Assembly (NCBI GenBank): GCA_015069565.1
Contig: SVIJ01000013.1
Coordinates: 1 to 36,498 of the forward strand
Direction: 5' to 3'
Origin: Clostridiales bacterium
Lineage (GTDB): Bacteria > Bacillota > Clostridia > Christensenellales > Borkfalkiaceae
Length of the DNA stretch: 36,498 nt
Numbering within the stretch: position 1 is the first letter of the stretch; every line of letters begins with the position of its first letter. Below the pieces are notes generated by a model. That model was not told where the DNA came from and did no database searches. It worked only from the letters and a program-made list of their open reading frames with translations. Made by a program: the position numbers and the translations under genes. Positions 17,501-25,681 of the stretch are shown in pieces.

Positions 17501-17683
17501 AAAATTCGATAAGTCCGTCGACGAAGAAAAGTCCACGCTCACGTTATTTGCCGTTTCCGCCAAAGCGACGAGCTCGTCGTTTTTCGTCGGGGAAAGCAAC
17601 GAGATCGCAACCGTCGAAGAAAGCGCCATCACGGCGGTTGCAACCGACAAAGCTATTTTCTTAAAATTTTTGAATAATTTCAT
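11582..17683 (-). CDS. Giant secreted protein: concanavalin-like modules, LamG, metallophosphoesterase, GASIRL module
   Basis: This 2033-residue protein has a signal peptide (MKLFKNFKKIALSVATAVMA followed by a small-residue run, about 1-43). Three concanavalin/LamG-like modules follow (about 47-230, 237-425, 435-613), each opening with a xxDFSS strand and closing with YxDN or YIDN. Next come a jelly-roll-like region (637-820), a helical ALSAEDQAIVTNYETL linker (852-895), a LamG-type lectin domain (904-1095) and a calcineurin-like metallophosphoesterase (1145-1450) with PDTQ, HVGDLTDN, RGNHDGG, STHAYL and CGHSSGED. After a beta-rich region come two InlB-like strands (1722-1865) and the C-terminal GASIRL...TGMRF module (1867-2033). 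There is no LPXTG or other C-terminal anchor. It is the last giant gene of the minus-strand operon, 37 bases after the 1809-residue protein. A surface phosphoesterase tethered to glycan-binding modules fits; the substrate is unknown. Confidence 0.85.
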   Translation of the reverse strand: MKLFKNFKKIALSVATAVMALSSTVAISLLSPTKNDELVALAETANNVSVDFSSSTDLSNFAVTNSDGKVGTIKDGKYYPNTWAQNYCKLAIPTDSTRHVAFDFYLPSIEDTGTSYSQMWVGLITDPSDINTAGKSLSMQMGTQIDVTYFYKNAQKQGAYKGQFAKMTFGAEHHMEMYIENGIITYAIDGSVINFAEGFTEVDAPSNGTDSNAYLFFEFSSAKGYVDNIVISDCTSLDFSSNLVASKFINTLSGGTQGTAEDGVFKTAAWARNYWVTPIDTTEDVKISYDFYMPSYETLGTADNYSQFYAALVSDLEDINGTDEESGNAKSMTFRLYDNGNASSRSTSYSVWPSAQSASAASSLAWMEDVNYFDELHHMEMKIVGGNVTYCVDGTALFGKTFAVPADTVYFFFEMSHAGGYIDNLQVEALPFEEINLDFSSAATGSNYFTNIPSATNWSLSGGTFKSGGTYRATYMTTPIPMNEFKYIAFDWYEPNVANTSAAANFRFGLTANITDRNTDNQSIGLYFWPGKTWLTSHANSTSGWLASLSTVALGQVKRIEMIIENEKITFIVGGTTLKSSYALPFADQDTSTKEYAYLVLDDAVGAGTYIDNFVVWNKDTYNAYKQEQLELQYNIQKSDKSFVGYDEKLTPNTKDSGIAWGSVYSALADGATIRRSSYYNMQYDWSGAEYYAFDVVNDTDGFVAFGLDVKEGYYAQNGAIAAFGTGSITHGRWWTMGESMPYYLISEDGTVKSGLTGRNTVNRGEAVVPIGFKGTVVLPISSFEILDWSANTAQYNWFTEDANVLALDHILFADLIYCKITDTTGSVTTSNERLLSSDFGASASVARTVRAIDQIGTVSVASERLIAFARSNYDALSAEDQAIVTNYETLTAAETAFYNLSDTSYVIGTDGKDFEGTGGVAFGTVFNAAPHTVSAWIKVARNVADDEHVGTVVGNAERKMSSSVLYDYWNTFSFEITTNGNPKFEWRVSRTSKVVFIVENADVRTGSWMHVAFTRDAKNGLLTCYINGVAVASMQVDPAKIADFAFVKPVMIGSDYTNDKILAAGFTPDFHGSIADVRVYESLLTDEEVAKDANGEMAGGLLGAIDFASGEIEEYYDHVNDYATDAFGWKEVDNTYFEAQDGEFTFAIIPDTQMIFSRADNYNSGTSIFAEGYDVETNLGFKNMNWLIDNKDRMNLQYVMHVGDLTDNLNYYVTSNVDSTKKKWEVEGTIEAKYGFQMLGKLTAAGIPWSISRGNHDGGYSNDPLAVWDKYWSQSEAYTKATTDDRLDGEPAKYCITTRDSVDHIYSYYEKIEINGIKYLILVLDLEASDTVLAWANEVAAYFTDYRIIVSTHAYLGARGALMTSLMGSESLNNAGKTVWDEFVSKHANIELLICGHSSGEDIVRSQLTGVNGNKVWTFMIDSSAHEFTGVTQPGLMALLKFSADGKTLTLNHYSMIQGELFGSNNSFTVNLGEMEESDVSTEGGVITPTWPDPTDTRQVVLMPNVQPFGVYGSSTGLRNNTVNDSTTLQIAYNGVQFRDNWKAYAVSIDIEADGVYRFDADAYIKAKNGRVSVLQTCAKDGLTRIVPLTDPDDTDTIAYANGLYGPSASSGGSIMMTDILPDGITVAAGDKITILFSGSTSYWGKMLFDGAVYDANGVEVQDCDLNMTSATIANNLYKAGYNGLMADGTASSYKNYKGFSAGWLHLTGSFANFFTQYTNTVTVNNEQGNTLFTATSSGMGTMVGTQNKLPTLYKDGYKFLGYEIGGTMYAGNTYSVKGTTAEGGTTQTVVAKFEKLPDAIFDTSDKPVIDTSAGFNGALPELSRSGHLFLGYAIDGALYPAGTQYDSKSGKTVVAVFANFSMVNGASIRLGAPTGMRFQSYIDADVYNSYLSENVTLGTLIAKADDITVDGVIDYSKLTTDAAITKLNVSSTNQHEVGGYLYFNGVLAEIKEHHYDWKFAARSYMSLTYADGTTRVFYANVSDNARSVAEVAQKALLDVSQVQTSYYNVKVDGGYSHYDEDQRKVLGDFIA

Positions 17684-17720
17684 AAGTTTTCCCTTTTGAG
17701 TTAGTTATTCGCCTACGTTC

Positions 17721-20700
17721 TTACTCTTTTTTATTTTTCTTTTTCGCAACCAGCACCGCAGCCGCCGCAAGCGTCAAAGGACACATTGCTACGCCCATAA
17801 AGGAAGAGCAACCCTTCGATTTTTCCACGACTTCGCCCGATACTTGGTTGTTTACACTGCTATCCACAGGCGGCGTTGCAATATCCCCATCCGGCTGCGG
17901 TTTGCTGAGCGGTTCAGCATCGTTGATGATCGTAAGATCGTCAATCCAGTCCTGCGTTGTCGAAGACTGCACGGTGAGATAACCACTCTTCATCGCTACT
18001 TGTACATCCTTGAAGATTACTTCGCCGTCGATCAAGATGGCAAGCTTTTCGTTCTTCACAATCATCTTCAAGACGTGTTCTTCACCGTCGTACCACACAT
18101 TATTCGTTTGCGTAATCAGACGCACCTGCGGCGCAGTACCGTAGTTGAGAGATACCGTTCCTTGATAGAATACAAGGTACACGCCGTAATAGCTGTTCTT
18201 ATCCATCGAGAAGCCTACCGTGAATTGGTGACCCGATTCCGCCGTGGAAAGACAAAGCTTCATCGTCACCGTCTTTTCCTGCGTCAAGGGAATTTGCTTA
18301 TCAAGATATGCTTTTGCCCAGTTGGTGCTCGGTGCAAATTGACCGTCCGCGTTCACCGTCCAGTTCACGCTGTCGTTGTACTGCACAAAGCCCGTTTCTT
18401 CCCCTGCTACAAAGCTCTGTTCAAGCTCTTCAAAAGCAATTTCTTCTTCGGGGGTAGGCGCAACGTATTCGGTGTAGGTGTTCTTCACCTTGAAGTTGTC
18501 GATACGAGTCATCACGTTTGTCGCCTGCAAGCCAAAATACGTTTCTTTCGCTTGCTGTTCGTCCGTCAATTCGATAACAATTTGCGTACCCAACTGATTA
18601 TCCAAAACAGGCTGACCGTCCACTTCAAACTTGATCGTGCCGTCCTTGATGATAATCATCATATTGTGCATCTTGCCGTCCGCCCAGTTGAAGGAAGCCG
18701 TGCCGACCCATTTATCCTTGCCCATCGCACGATTGACAGTGAGCACAGGCGTGGTCGATTCCATAAAGCAATGGATTGCGCCACTACACGTAAACTTCTT
18801 CAAGTCGGTTAAGAACATTATATTGAACTGCGACTGCGTTGCGTCAAAGTTATCCTTTACCGCAAGGAAATCGAACGAGATGTATTTTTCCCCACTCATG
18901 TCTACGGGTTGCGAAAGATAGGTTGACGACCAAGGCATATATTCGGGCATGAAGTAGCTATCCTTTACCGCCCAACCGTTAGAATCAAGCGTCGTGAAGT
19001 ACTTCGAGCCATCCAGCTCTGCCGTGAAGTCGAGTTCCGCTTCTTCGTAGGAATTATCCACCACAGGGGGGATATATTCGATGTCTTCGTTGCTGATGAT
19101 AAGGTTGTCGATATAGCTTTCTTCCCCTACCGCACGAATTACAAGATACGCTTTCGCCGAAGGTACGTCGTAGCCTTCCAAAATTGTCACGCCATCCAAA
19201 ACGTAGGATACCTTACCGCCGTCTACAACGATTTTCAAATTATGCTGTGCGCCGTCCATCACGTTGATTGCAGATCCGCCAAGATACTGACCCGCCGTAC
19301 AATCCACGTAGGTATTCACACCGATCGTTCCGTCAGAGAAAGGCAAGTGAATAAACAGAGCGTTGCCCCACATATTGATTGCGGAAACGTCCAAGAACCC
19401 GATATCAAACGTCTTTGCCGTCGAGCAGAAATCAAGCGAAATATACTTCGTTGCCGTAAGATCGATTGCCTTTAACGTTTGCACCGCCGATGCGTTGTAC
19501 AGCACGCCTGCCTGTGCGGGATAATACCTGCCATCCTTTGCCATCCAACCGTCGTTTGCAATGGCGTTCAGGTGTTCCGCATAAGCGTCGTCTTCAAAGC
19601 CGAGCTGCAACTCGTCAACCGTTTCCACCTTTGGAATCGGGGTTGCCGTGAACTGCGCCACGTATTCTACGTCACCAGTCACCACCGAAAGCTCTTTATC
19701 CCAACCGCTAAACGCATAGGTATAATCTTCGTCCGCAGGCTTTTCAGGCGTTGCACCCGTATAAGCAGGCACCGTGCCTTCCAAAACGTCCGCCGATTGC
19801 AACGTTTCGCCGTCCCAGTTCTTGAAGGTGACCGTGAACGATTCAAGCTTATCAATTTCCGTTGCGTCAAATTGCGCTACGTATTCTACGTTGCCCGTCA
19901 CCGCTACGATTTCTTGATCCCAGCCCTTGAAGGTATAGGTATAATCTTCGTCCGCAGGCTTCACAGGCGTTGCGCCCGTATATACAGGCATCGAGCCTTC
20001 TTCCAACGAGCCGCTTTGCAATACGTCGCCGTTCCAGTTTTTGAACGTGACCGTATACATCTTAGGCGCAGCCGCCACTTCTTGAACGGTATAGTTTTGC
20101 ACGTATGTTTCCGTGCTGGTTGCCTGCATCAAAAGATATGCGCTATCCACCGTGAGCGTCGGCGTGTAGCTTTCGCCGTTCGTCAAGAAATAGAGTACTT
20201 CGCCGTCCACCGAAAGGGTGATTTCTTTATTGACAATCGTCATCTTCACGCTGTGCAAGCTGTTGTCGAAATAATCCTTCACACATTCGCTTGCCCAACC
20301 GTTTCTGCCAAAGTTGGTGCTTACCCAAATCGTTGCGCCGAACGAGAAGCATAAGCCCGTGTTCGGTTGCTTATTCGTTTCTTCAACCTTCGTTTCAAAG
20401 AAACCAACATTGAATTGCTTATCTGCATCCGCTTCCGACAGGTAAACGTCGAACGTAATTTCTTGATTCTTCGTCAAGTCGAGCGTGTTCACCGTATTGA
20501 ACGTTGCCCATTCCGCATTCGGCACATACTTTTCATTCTTGTACGCCCAGCCCGCGCTGCTGCCGTACTTTTCAAAAACCCCTTCGTAAGGATTGACTTC
20601 TTCTACGATTTCGCCAATCTTCAAGTTGTCTACGTACGTTTCCGTCGAGGTAGATTGCAACAAAAGGAATACCTTTTCCGCAGGGATATCCGCCGTCAGC

Positions 20701-23150
20701 GTATCGTACGCCGTGCCGTCCACCGAAACGGAAAGCTTACCGCCCTGCACGGTCACTTTGACTGCATGCACGCTGTCGTTATAGAGATTTGCCGCCACGT
20801 CCGCCACCCATTGGGTACGTCCAAAGCTGCTGCCGTAATACATCGTCGCGCCGAGCGAATAGTTCACACCGCTACCAGCCTGCGTATTCGTATCCGCGTT
20901 CGTCGTTGCGAAGAACCCGACGTTGAACTGTCTATGTGCGTTGCCTGCTTCCGACGAAGAAAGGTATACGTCGAACGTGATTTGCTGATCTTTGGTAAGG
21001 TCGAGTACTTTGCCCGTGTTGACCGTTGCCCAGTCTGCATTCGGCTTGAATACGCCGCCAGAAACCGACCAGCCAGCACTGCCGCCGTACGCCACGAAAT
21101 TATCTGCGTGCGCCGCCGCCGAGAAATCGAGATCGAGCGACTCCATCACAGGGGGCTCTTTTGCCGTCGCGTCATACTGCGCTACGTACTCTACGTCGCC
21201 CGTCACCGCCAAAAGCTCTTTATCCCAGCCCTTAAAGGCGTAGGTGTTGAAATCGTCTTCCGCTCTCATGGGCGTTTCGCCTGCGTAAACGGGCATTTCG
21301 CCTTCCGCAACCGCACCGCTTTGCAACACGTCGCCATTCCAGTTTTTGAAGGTGACCGTGTAGGTTGCAGGCGTAGGATCGGGAGTAGGATCGGGCGTTT
21401 CGCCGCTTTCTTCCACCACGATTTTGAAGTTATCGAGAACGTTTGCCGTATTCGTCGACTGCAACAAAAGATACGCCGTATCCGCAGGGATCGCCGTCGT
21501 CAAGGCATCGTAAGCCACGCCGTCTACGGCAATCGACATCTGCCCGCCCTGCACCGTGATTTTTACGCTGTGCCAAGTATCGTTATACAAGGTTGCACCC
21601 ACGTCCGCAATCCAATCGTTGCGACCGAAGCTCTTTCCTAAGAAGAGCGTCGAACCCAAGGAATAGGTTTTACCGTTTTGCGAGGTGTTTGCCGTCGGCA
21701 AATCCGCTTCGGAATAAAAACCGACGTTAAACTGCTTATCCGCGTCCGTTTTAGAAAGGTACACGTCGAAGAAAATTTCTTGGTTTTTCGTCAAGTCGAA
21801 CGCCTGCTTCATTTGCGTGGTCGCCCAGTTTGTATTTGCGACAAATCCGCCGTTTGCCGCCGTCCAACCCACGCTGTTCCACGCCGTAAACGCGTCCGCG
21901 TCCTTCACGCTCTCGAAGTCGTAGTCCACGCCCGTAGGAGCGATATCTGCAATATACAAATTGTCAATATAGCTTTCCGTACCGACTGCACGGAACACGA
22001 GATACGCCGAAGCCGCAGGAACGTCAAAGCCTTCCAAGACAATCGTACCGTCGATTGTATACGATACCTTACCGCCCTGTACGACGATTTCCAGCGTATG
22101 CGCCTTGCCGTCCACCATATTCGTAGCATTGCCGCCAAGATAAGTCCCTGCCGTGCAATCCACGTAATCGTTGACGCCGATTGTACCGTCGGAGAAAGGC
22201 AAGTGAATAAACAACGCCTTGCCCCACAAATTCGTAGCCCCGACTTCATTCACCGCCGCAGTGTCTACCAGACCTACGTCGAACGTTGCCGCCGTCGAAT
22301 AGAAATCGAACGATATGTATTTTTTGCCCGTCAAATCAATCGGCGTGTTCAGCTTCGTTGCGGAGGCGTTATACATCGCCCCTGCATCGGCAGGATGGAA
22401 CTTACCGTTGCCGCCCGTCCAACCGTTCAGGGCAAGCGTCGTGAAGTCGTTCAAAGCGACCTTGTTCGTAAAGTCCACGTCCACCGCCCCTGCCGTTGCA
22501 GGCTTTTCGCTTGCAATATATAAATTATCGATATACGAGCCCGCAGGCGCGCGCAATACAAGCTGTACGCTGTCCGCAGGAATCGCCACGCTTGCGCTCG
22601 TAAAAGCGTCTACGCCGTCAATTTTGAAGGTCAAATTCGTGCCGTCCGACGTGATTTCCAGCTTATGCGCGTAGCCGTCCGCGCCGTTGCCGATGCCCGT
22701 ATAATCGGCAAGCCAACCTTTATTTGCGTCAATGTAGGTATCCAAGCGCAACCAACCGCTCGCCATACAATGCACGCCTATGCCCGTTTCCACCCAAGGG
22801 TTGACCGTTTCCGCATACGGCAAGAGCATAATGTCCATAGGACATTCGCTTGCGTAAAAATCGAGCGAGATATATTTCTTTTCGTTTAAGGCAATCGCCT
22901 GCTCCAAGTAACCGATTTGCGCTACCGAAGCCAACGAATTGTCGGGCGCAAGCGCGCCCTTCGTCACTTTCCAACCGTAGTTGCTTGCAGGCGCTTTGAA
23001 CGCCGCTCCGTCCATCGTGTCCGTAAAATCGAAGCTAACGGCAGAAGCTTCTGCCTTCACTTCGGACATCGAAGGCAAGGAAAGACTTACGCCCGCCGCC
23101 GTACCAGCTACGGAAAGCGCCGCCATCAAAATGAGCAACTGTTTCTTCAT
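17721..23150 (-). CDS. Giant cell-surface protein of repeated concanavalin-like modules with InlB-like repeats and a C-terminal anchor
   Basis: This 1809-residue protein has a signal peptide (MKKQLLILMAALSVAGTAAG, cleavage near residue 34). Eight LamG-like modules of about 170-190 residues follow, at about 39-212, 224-400, 408-577, 672-845, 854-1025, 1182-1350, 1371-1553 and 1574-1740. Most carry the core KYISxDF or xITFDVYLS, a late VDG or LDG turn, IPAD and a closing YIDN. Three InlB-type repeats (about 596-660, 1030-1096, 1102-1169) with TVTFKNWNGDVLQS and GWD...VEYVAQ interrupt them. The C-terminus reads SKGCSSFMGVAMCPLTLAAA, then a hydrophobic stretch and KKKNKKE: a Cys-containing sorting-signal-like tail. 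No catalytic domain is visible, so glycan binding or adhesion is inferred. GGAGGG sits ahead of the start. Its first three modules are near copies of those in the 2414-residue protein upstream. Confidence 0.85.
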   Translation of the reverse strand: MKKQLLILMAALSVAGTAAGVSLSLPSMSEVKAEASAVSFDFTDTMDGAAFKAPASNYGWKVTKGALAPDNSLASVAQIGYLEQAIALNEKKYISLDFYASECPMDIMLLPYAETVNPWVETGIGVHCMASGWLRLDTYIDANKGWLADYTGIGNGADGYAHKLEITSDGTNLTFKIDGVDAFTSASVAIPADSVQLVLRAPAGSYIDNLYIASEKPATAGAVDVDFTNKVALNDFTTLALNGWTGGNGKFHPADAGAMYNASATKLNTPIDLTGKKYISFDFYSTAATFDVGLVDTAAVNEVGATNLWGKALFIHLPFSDGTIGVNDYVDCTAGTYLGGNATNMVDGKAHTLEIVVQGGKVSYTIDGTIVLEGFDVPAASAYLVFRAVGTESYIDNLYIADIAPTGVDYDFESVKDADAFTAWNSVGWTAANGGFVANTNWATTQMKQAFDLTKNQEIFFDVYLSKTDADKQFNVGFYSEADLPTANTSQNGKTYSLGSTLFLGKSFGRNDWIADVGATLYNDTWHSVKITVQGGQMSIAVDGVAYDALTTAIPADTAYLLLQSTNTANVLDNFKIVVEESGETPDPTPDPTPATYTVTFKNWNGDVLQSGAVAEGEMPVYAGETPMRAEDDFNTYAFKGWDKELLAVTGDVEYVAQYDATAKEPPVMESLDLDFSAAAHADNFVAYGGSAGWSVSGGVFKPNADWATVNTGKVLDLTKDQQITFDVYLSSSEAGNAHRQFNVGFFATTNADTNTQAGSGVNYSLGATMYYGSSFGRTQWVADVAANLYNDSVHAVKVTVQGGKLSVSVDGTAYDTLTADIPAEKVFLLLQSTSTETYVDNLKIGEIVEEVNPYEGVFEKYGSSAGWAYKNEKYVPNAEWATFNTVNTLDLTKNQEITFDVYLSEADADKQFNVGFFETKVEETNKQPNTGLCFSFGATIWVSTNFGRNGWASECVKDYFDNSLHSVKMTIVNKEITLSVDGEVLYFLTNGESYTPTLTVDSAYLLMQATSTETYVQNYTVQEVAAAPKMYTVTFKNWNGDVLQSGSLEEGSMPVYTGATPVKPADEDYTYTFKGWDQEIVAVTGNVEYVAQFDATEIDKLESFTVTFKNWDGETLQSADVLEGTVPAYTGATPEKPADEDYTYAFSGWDKELSVVTGDVEYVAQFTATPIPKVETVDELQLGFEDDAYAEHLNAIANDGWMAKDGRYYPAQAGVLYNASAVQTLKAIDLTATKYISLDFCSTAKTFDIGFLDVSAINMWGNALFIHLPFSDGTIGVNTYVDCTAGQYLGGSAINVMDGAQHNLKIVVDGGKVSYVLDGVTILEGYDVPSAKAYLVIRAVGEESYIDNLIISNEDIEYIPPVVDNSYEEAELDFTAELDGSKYFTTLDSNGWAVKDSYFMPEYMPWSSTYLSQPVDMSGEKYISFDFLAVKDNFDATQSQFNIMFLTDLKKFTCSGAIHCFMESTTPVLTVNRAMGKDKWVGTASFNWADGKMHNMMIIIKDGTIKFEVDGQPVLDNQLGTQIVIELTDEQQAKETYFGLQATNVMTRIDNFKVKNTYTEYVAPTPEEEIAFEELEQSFVAGEETGFVQYNDSVNWTVNADGQFAPSTNWAKAYLDKQIPLTQEKTVTMKLCLSTAESGHQFTVGFSMDKNSYYGVYLVFYQGTVSLNYGTAPQVRLITQTNNVWYDGEEHVLKMIVKNEKLAILIDGEVIFKDVQVAMKSGYLTVQSSTTQDWIDDLTIINDAEPLSKPQPDGDIATPPVDSSVNNQVSGEVVEKSKGCSSFMGVAMCPLTLAAAAVLVAKKKNKKE

Positions 23151-23184
23151 CGTTTTCCCTCCGTCTAAGGATTTCTTTTATAAC

Positions 23185-24723
23185 TTATTTTGCCAAAAAT
23201 GCGTTAAGCTGCGCTTGCTTTGCAGAAAGGATTTGGCTCACGTAAGGCGCCATCGCTTCGTTCATTTCCGCAATAATGGTTTCGTTCGTCTTGTTGTCGC
23301 TAAACGAGCCGTCCAAGAACATATCAATATAGTCCTGCGCTACAAGGTATGCGCTGTCCATTGCGCTTTCCAAAGAACGATCGGGAACAAACGCAAAGCC
23401 GTATGCAGGCGAATAGGTTGCGCCCGTGTTGATTGCCTTAACTTCTTCCGCCCACGTTGCCGAATAGCCGCGCTTTCTGTATGCGTTGAATTCCGTACCG
23501 TACGCCCAGTCTGCCATCGGCTTATACTTGCTCGATTTTACGTAGTTGACGTACTGATATTCTTGATCGTTATCGTCGTACGCCGTCTTCCACGTATATT
23601 CCAAACCTTCTTCACCGATTGCAAGCAGGTTGAACAAATCCTTATCCGTGTAAAGCAGGTCGATGAACTGTAAGCACTTATCCACCTTCTTACTGCGAAC
23701 GTTAATCGCCGTCATGGAAGACGTCACGTTTGCCGTAGACATCAAAGGCGTACCGAACTGGAACTGTACGAAATCTCTCCCGATACTGTTATACAAAGTA
23801 GCTTCCGAGGAGTACGGATAATACGTACCGACCACACGAACGCGTTGGTTGCTCGTCACAGGGAGTTTATCCTGCGTGTCGTCGATCCAACCGTTTTCAT
23901 GCGCCAAACGGCAGAAATCTGCAAATTCTCTAAAATACTTGGAATCGAACTGGTTGATAACCTGCGTCTTGCCTTCCGCCGCTTCGATTACGCCAGGATA
24001 ATAGGAGTTCGCGCCAAGCGCGTCCAAGCCGTGGCTCTGCATGATAAATTCATCCCAGCCGTTGCCCAAAACCAACGTCGTGGAAGGAACTTTGCCGTCC
24101 TTGGAAATGGTAGGATCGTTTTGAATATGTTCCATCGCCATCGTGATAACGTCGATATACGTCCAGTTGTTTTGGTTGATCTTTTCTTGCGTAAGCCCCA
24201 TTGCCGTCGCAACTTCTTTATCAATCGCTACGCCCGTGCTACGCGCAAAGAGCTGTTCGTTGATAACGCCGTAAATCTTGCCGTCGACCTTTGCCGCCTC
24301 CCACACTTTTTTGTCCATAGAATTATAGACGTTGGGCGCGTATTCGGGCAAAGCCGAGGTGATGTCCGCAAACATACCGTCCGCCGCCGACGAAGAATAG
24401 GTGAAGCCCGACAAGAGAGAGCCAGAGAAACACATATCGAAATCTTCGCCCGTTGCGATTTTCATCGAAAGCTTGTTGCTGTAATCGGTATAGCCGTACG
24501 GTTCGAATTCCACGTGGAAACCAAGCTTTTCATAAACAATCGAATCCACTTTACCGTAAATACGATGCGCGTCGTCCAGCGAGCCACCGCCTGTATAAAC
24601 GACATAGCGAATGGTGTTTTCGTCCACCTTCTTACCGCCGCCGCAAGCACTCAGCCCCAAAACGCCAAACGCCGTCGTTGCCAACAAAACCCCAGAAACG
24701 ATTTTAGATGCAATTTTTTTCAT
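23185..24723 (-). CDS. Extracellular sugar-binding lipoprotein of an ABC importer (LipO-like, DUF3502 type)
   Basis: The 512-residue protein starts MKKIASKIVSGVLLATTAFG and has a lipobox LSAC-GGG, so it is a lipoprotein anchored to the outer face of the membrane. The body is a type-1 extracellular solute-binding protein: VVYTGGGSLDDAHRIYGKVD near the N-terminus and, in the C-terminal third, the VRSKKVDKCLQFIDLLYTDK and GEEGLEYTW segments and YGFAFVPDRSLESAMD tail typical of the LipO group with DUF3502. These bind oligosaccharides for LplB/LplC-type permeases, which are encoded just upstream in the operon. The start at 24723 is chosen over an ATG at 24738 because the latter sits inside the GGAGG ribosome site of the former. 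The sugar bound cannot be predicted. Confidence 0.93.
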   Translation of the reverse strand: MKKIASKIVSGVLLATTAFGVLGLSACGGGKKVDENTIRYVVYTGGGSLDDAHRIYGKVDSIVYEKLGFHVEFEPYGYTDYSNKLSMKIATGEDFDMCFSGSLLSGFTYSSSAADGMFADITSALPEYAPNVYNSMDKKVWEAAKVDGKIYGVINEQLFARSTGVAIDKEVATAMGLTQEKINQNNWTYIDVITMAMEHIQNDPTISKDGKVPSTTLVLGNGWDEFIMQSHGLDALGANSYYPGVIEAAEGKTQVINQFDSKYFREFADFCRLAHENGWIDDTQDKLPVTSNQRVRVVGTYYPYSSEATLYNSIGRDFVQFQFGTPLMSTANVTSSMTAINVRSKKVDKCLQFIDLLYTDKDLFNLLAIGEEGLEYTWKTAYDDNDQEYQYVNYVKSSKYKPMADWAYGTEFNAYRKRGYSATWAEEVKAINTGATYSPAYGFAFVPDRSLESAMDSAYLVAQDYIDMFLDGSFSDNKTNETIIAEMNEAMAPYVSQILSAKQAQLNAFLAK

Positions 24724-24771
24724 TTTATTTTCCTCCATAACTTACTATGATTTTTTTCGTTTGAATCGGCA

Positions 24772-25671
24772 TTAGCCCTTTACCGCGCCAACCGTCATAC
24801 CCTTTACAATGTATTTTTGGAAATACAGGAAAACGAGCATGATCGGCATCGTACCGATGATACAGGTTGCCATAATAACCGAGTTGATGTTCTTCTCGTC
24901 GTTGCCCATCAGCCCTGCGTTTTCGTACCACGTCTTTGCTTGTACTTCCAGCTTTGCCATCAAGTACTGCACGGTGTACAGGTCAGTGTTGAACTGGTCG
25001 ATATACAGGAAAGGCGTTCCCCAGTCGTTCCAGTAGCTAAGCGCCATCAGAATCGAACAGGTAGCAAGCGCCGGCATTGACAGCGGCAACGTAATCGTCA
25101 AAAATTCACGGAATACCGAGCAACCGTCGATCTTCGCGCTTTCCCCGATTTCTCTTGGAATATCGCTGAAAAACGTTCTAAGCAAGATGATGTTGAAGGT
25201 CGTACCGATTTGCGGAATAATCAATACCCACATCGTATCTTTCCATTGCAAAAACTGCGTGATCAGGATATACGTCGGCACAAGACCAGGTGAGAAAAGC
25301 ATCGTCACGAGCAAAAGCGGCGTGATCCAGTGCTTATACGCAAAGTCGTATTTCGAAAGCGGGAAGGCAATCATTGCGCTGAAAAACAGGTTTAACAGCG
25401 TTCCTACGCCCGTGACGATAATACTGTTCATGTACGAACGCAAGAGCAGCTTTCCCGATTCAAAAACAAACTTGTACGCTTCAAAGGTAATTTCTTTGGG
25501 AAACAGCGTGTAGCCGAATTCCGCCAGCGTAGCGTCACTGGAAAAGGACGCTGAAACCATGATACAAATGGGGAGCAAGCAATACAGCGAAAACAAAATC
25601 ATCCAAAGATAATTGAATATGTTAAAGCCGTCAATTTTCTTTACTTGTTTCGATTTTAATACATTTTCCAT
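24772..25671 (-). CDS. Carbohydrate ABC transporter permease (LplC/MalG type)
   Basis: The protein of about 299 residues has six predicted membrane helices and the EAA-type loop GESAKIDGCSVFREFLTITL (about residue 190) that contacts the ATPase. The C-terminus YFQKYIVKGMTVGAVKG is the standard ending of this permease class. The ATG at 25671 is used because AAGGGGG lies just ahead of it and the longer frame would run back into the preceding permease gene, whose stop is 10 bases away. It forms a heterodimer with that permease to import the oligosaccharide delivered by the lipoprotein. No ATP-binding protein is encoded in the window; such systems often share an MsmX-type ATPase. Confidence 0.95.
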   Translation of the reverse strand: MENVLKSKQVKKIDGFNIFNYLWMILFSLYCLLPICIMVSASFSSDATLAEFGYTLFPKEITFEAYKFVFESGKLLLRSYMNSIIVTGVGTLLNLFFSAMIAFPLSKYDFAYKHWITPLLLVTMLFSPGLVPTYILITQFLQWKDTMWVLIIPQIGTTFNIILLRTFFSDIPREIGESAKIDGCSVFREFLTITLPLSMPALATCSILMALSYWNDWGTPFLYIDQFNTDLYTVQYLMAKLEVQAKTWYENAGLMGNDEKNINSVIMATCIIGTMPIMLVFLYFQKYIVKGMTVGAVKG

Positions 25672-25681
25672 AGCAACCCCC

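Noticed and set aside
13070-17512. Two very long plus-strand open frames (908 and 569 residues) opposite the metallophosphoesterase gene
   Set aside because: Their translations are rich in Arg, His, Val and Ile with no domain pattern, and they mirror the codon bias of the real minus-strand gene, which avoids codons that would give stops on the opposite strand.
19479-21641. Plus-strand open frames of 291 and 424 residues opposite the 1809-residue gene
   Set aside because: Shadows of the repeated modules; the translations are Arg/His-rich and repeat with the module period.
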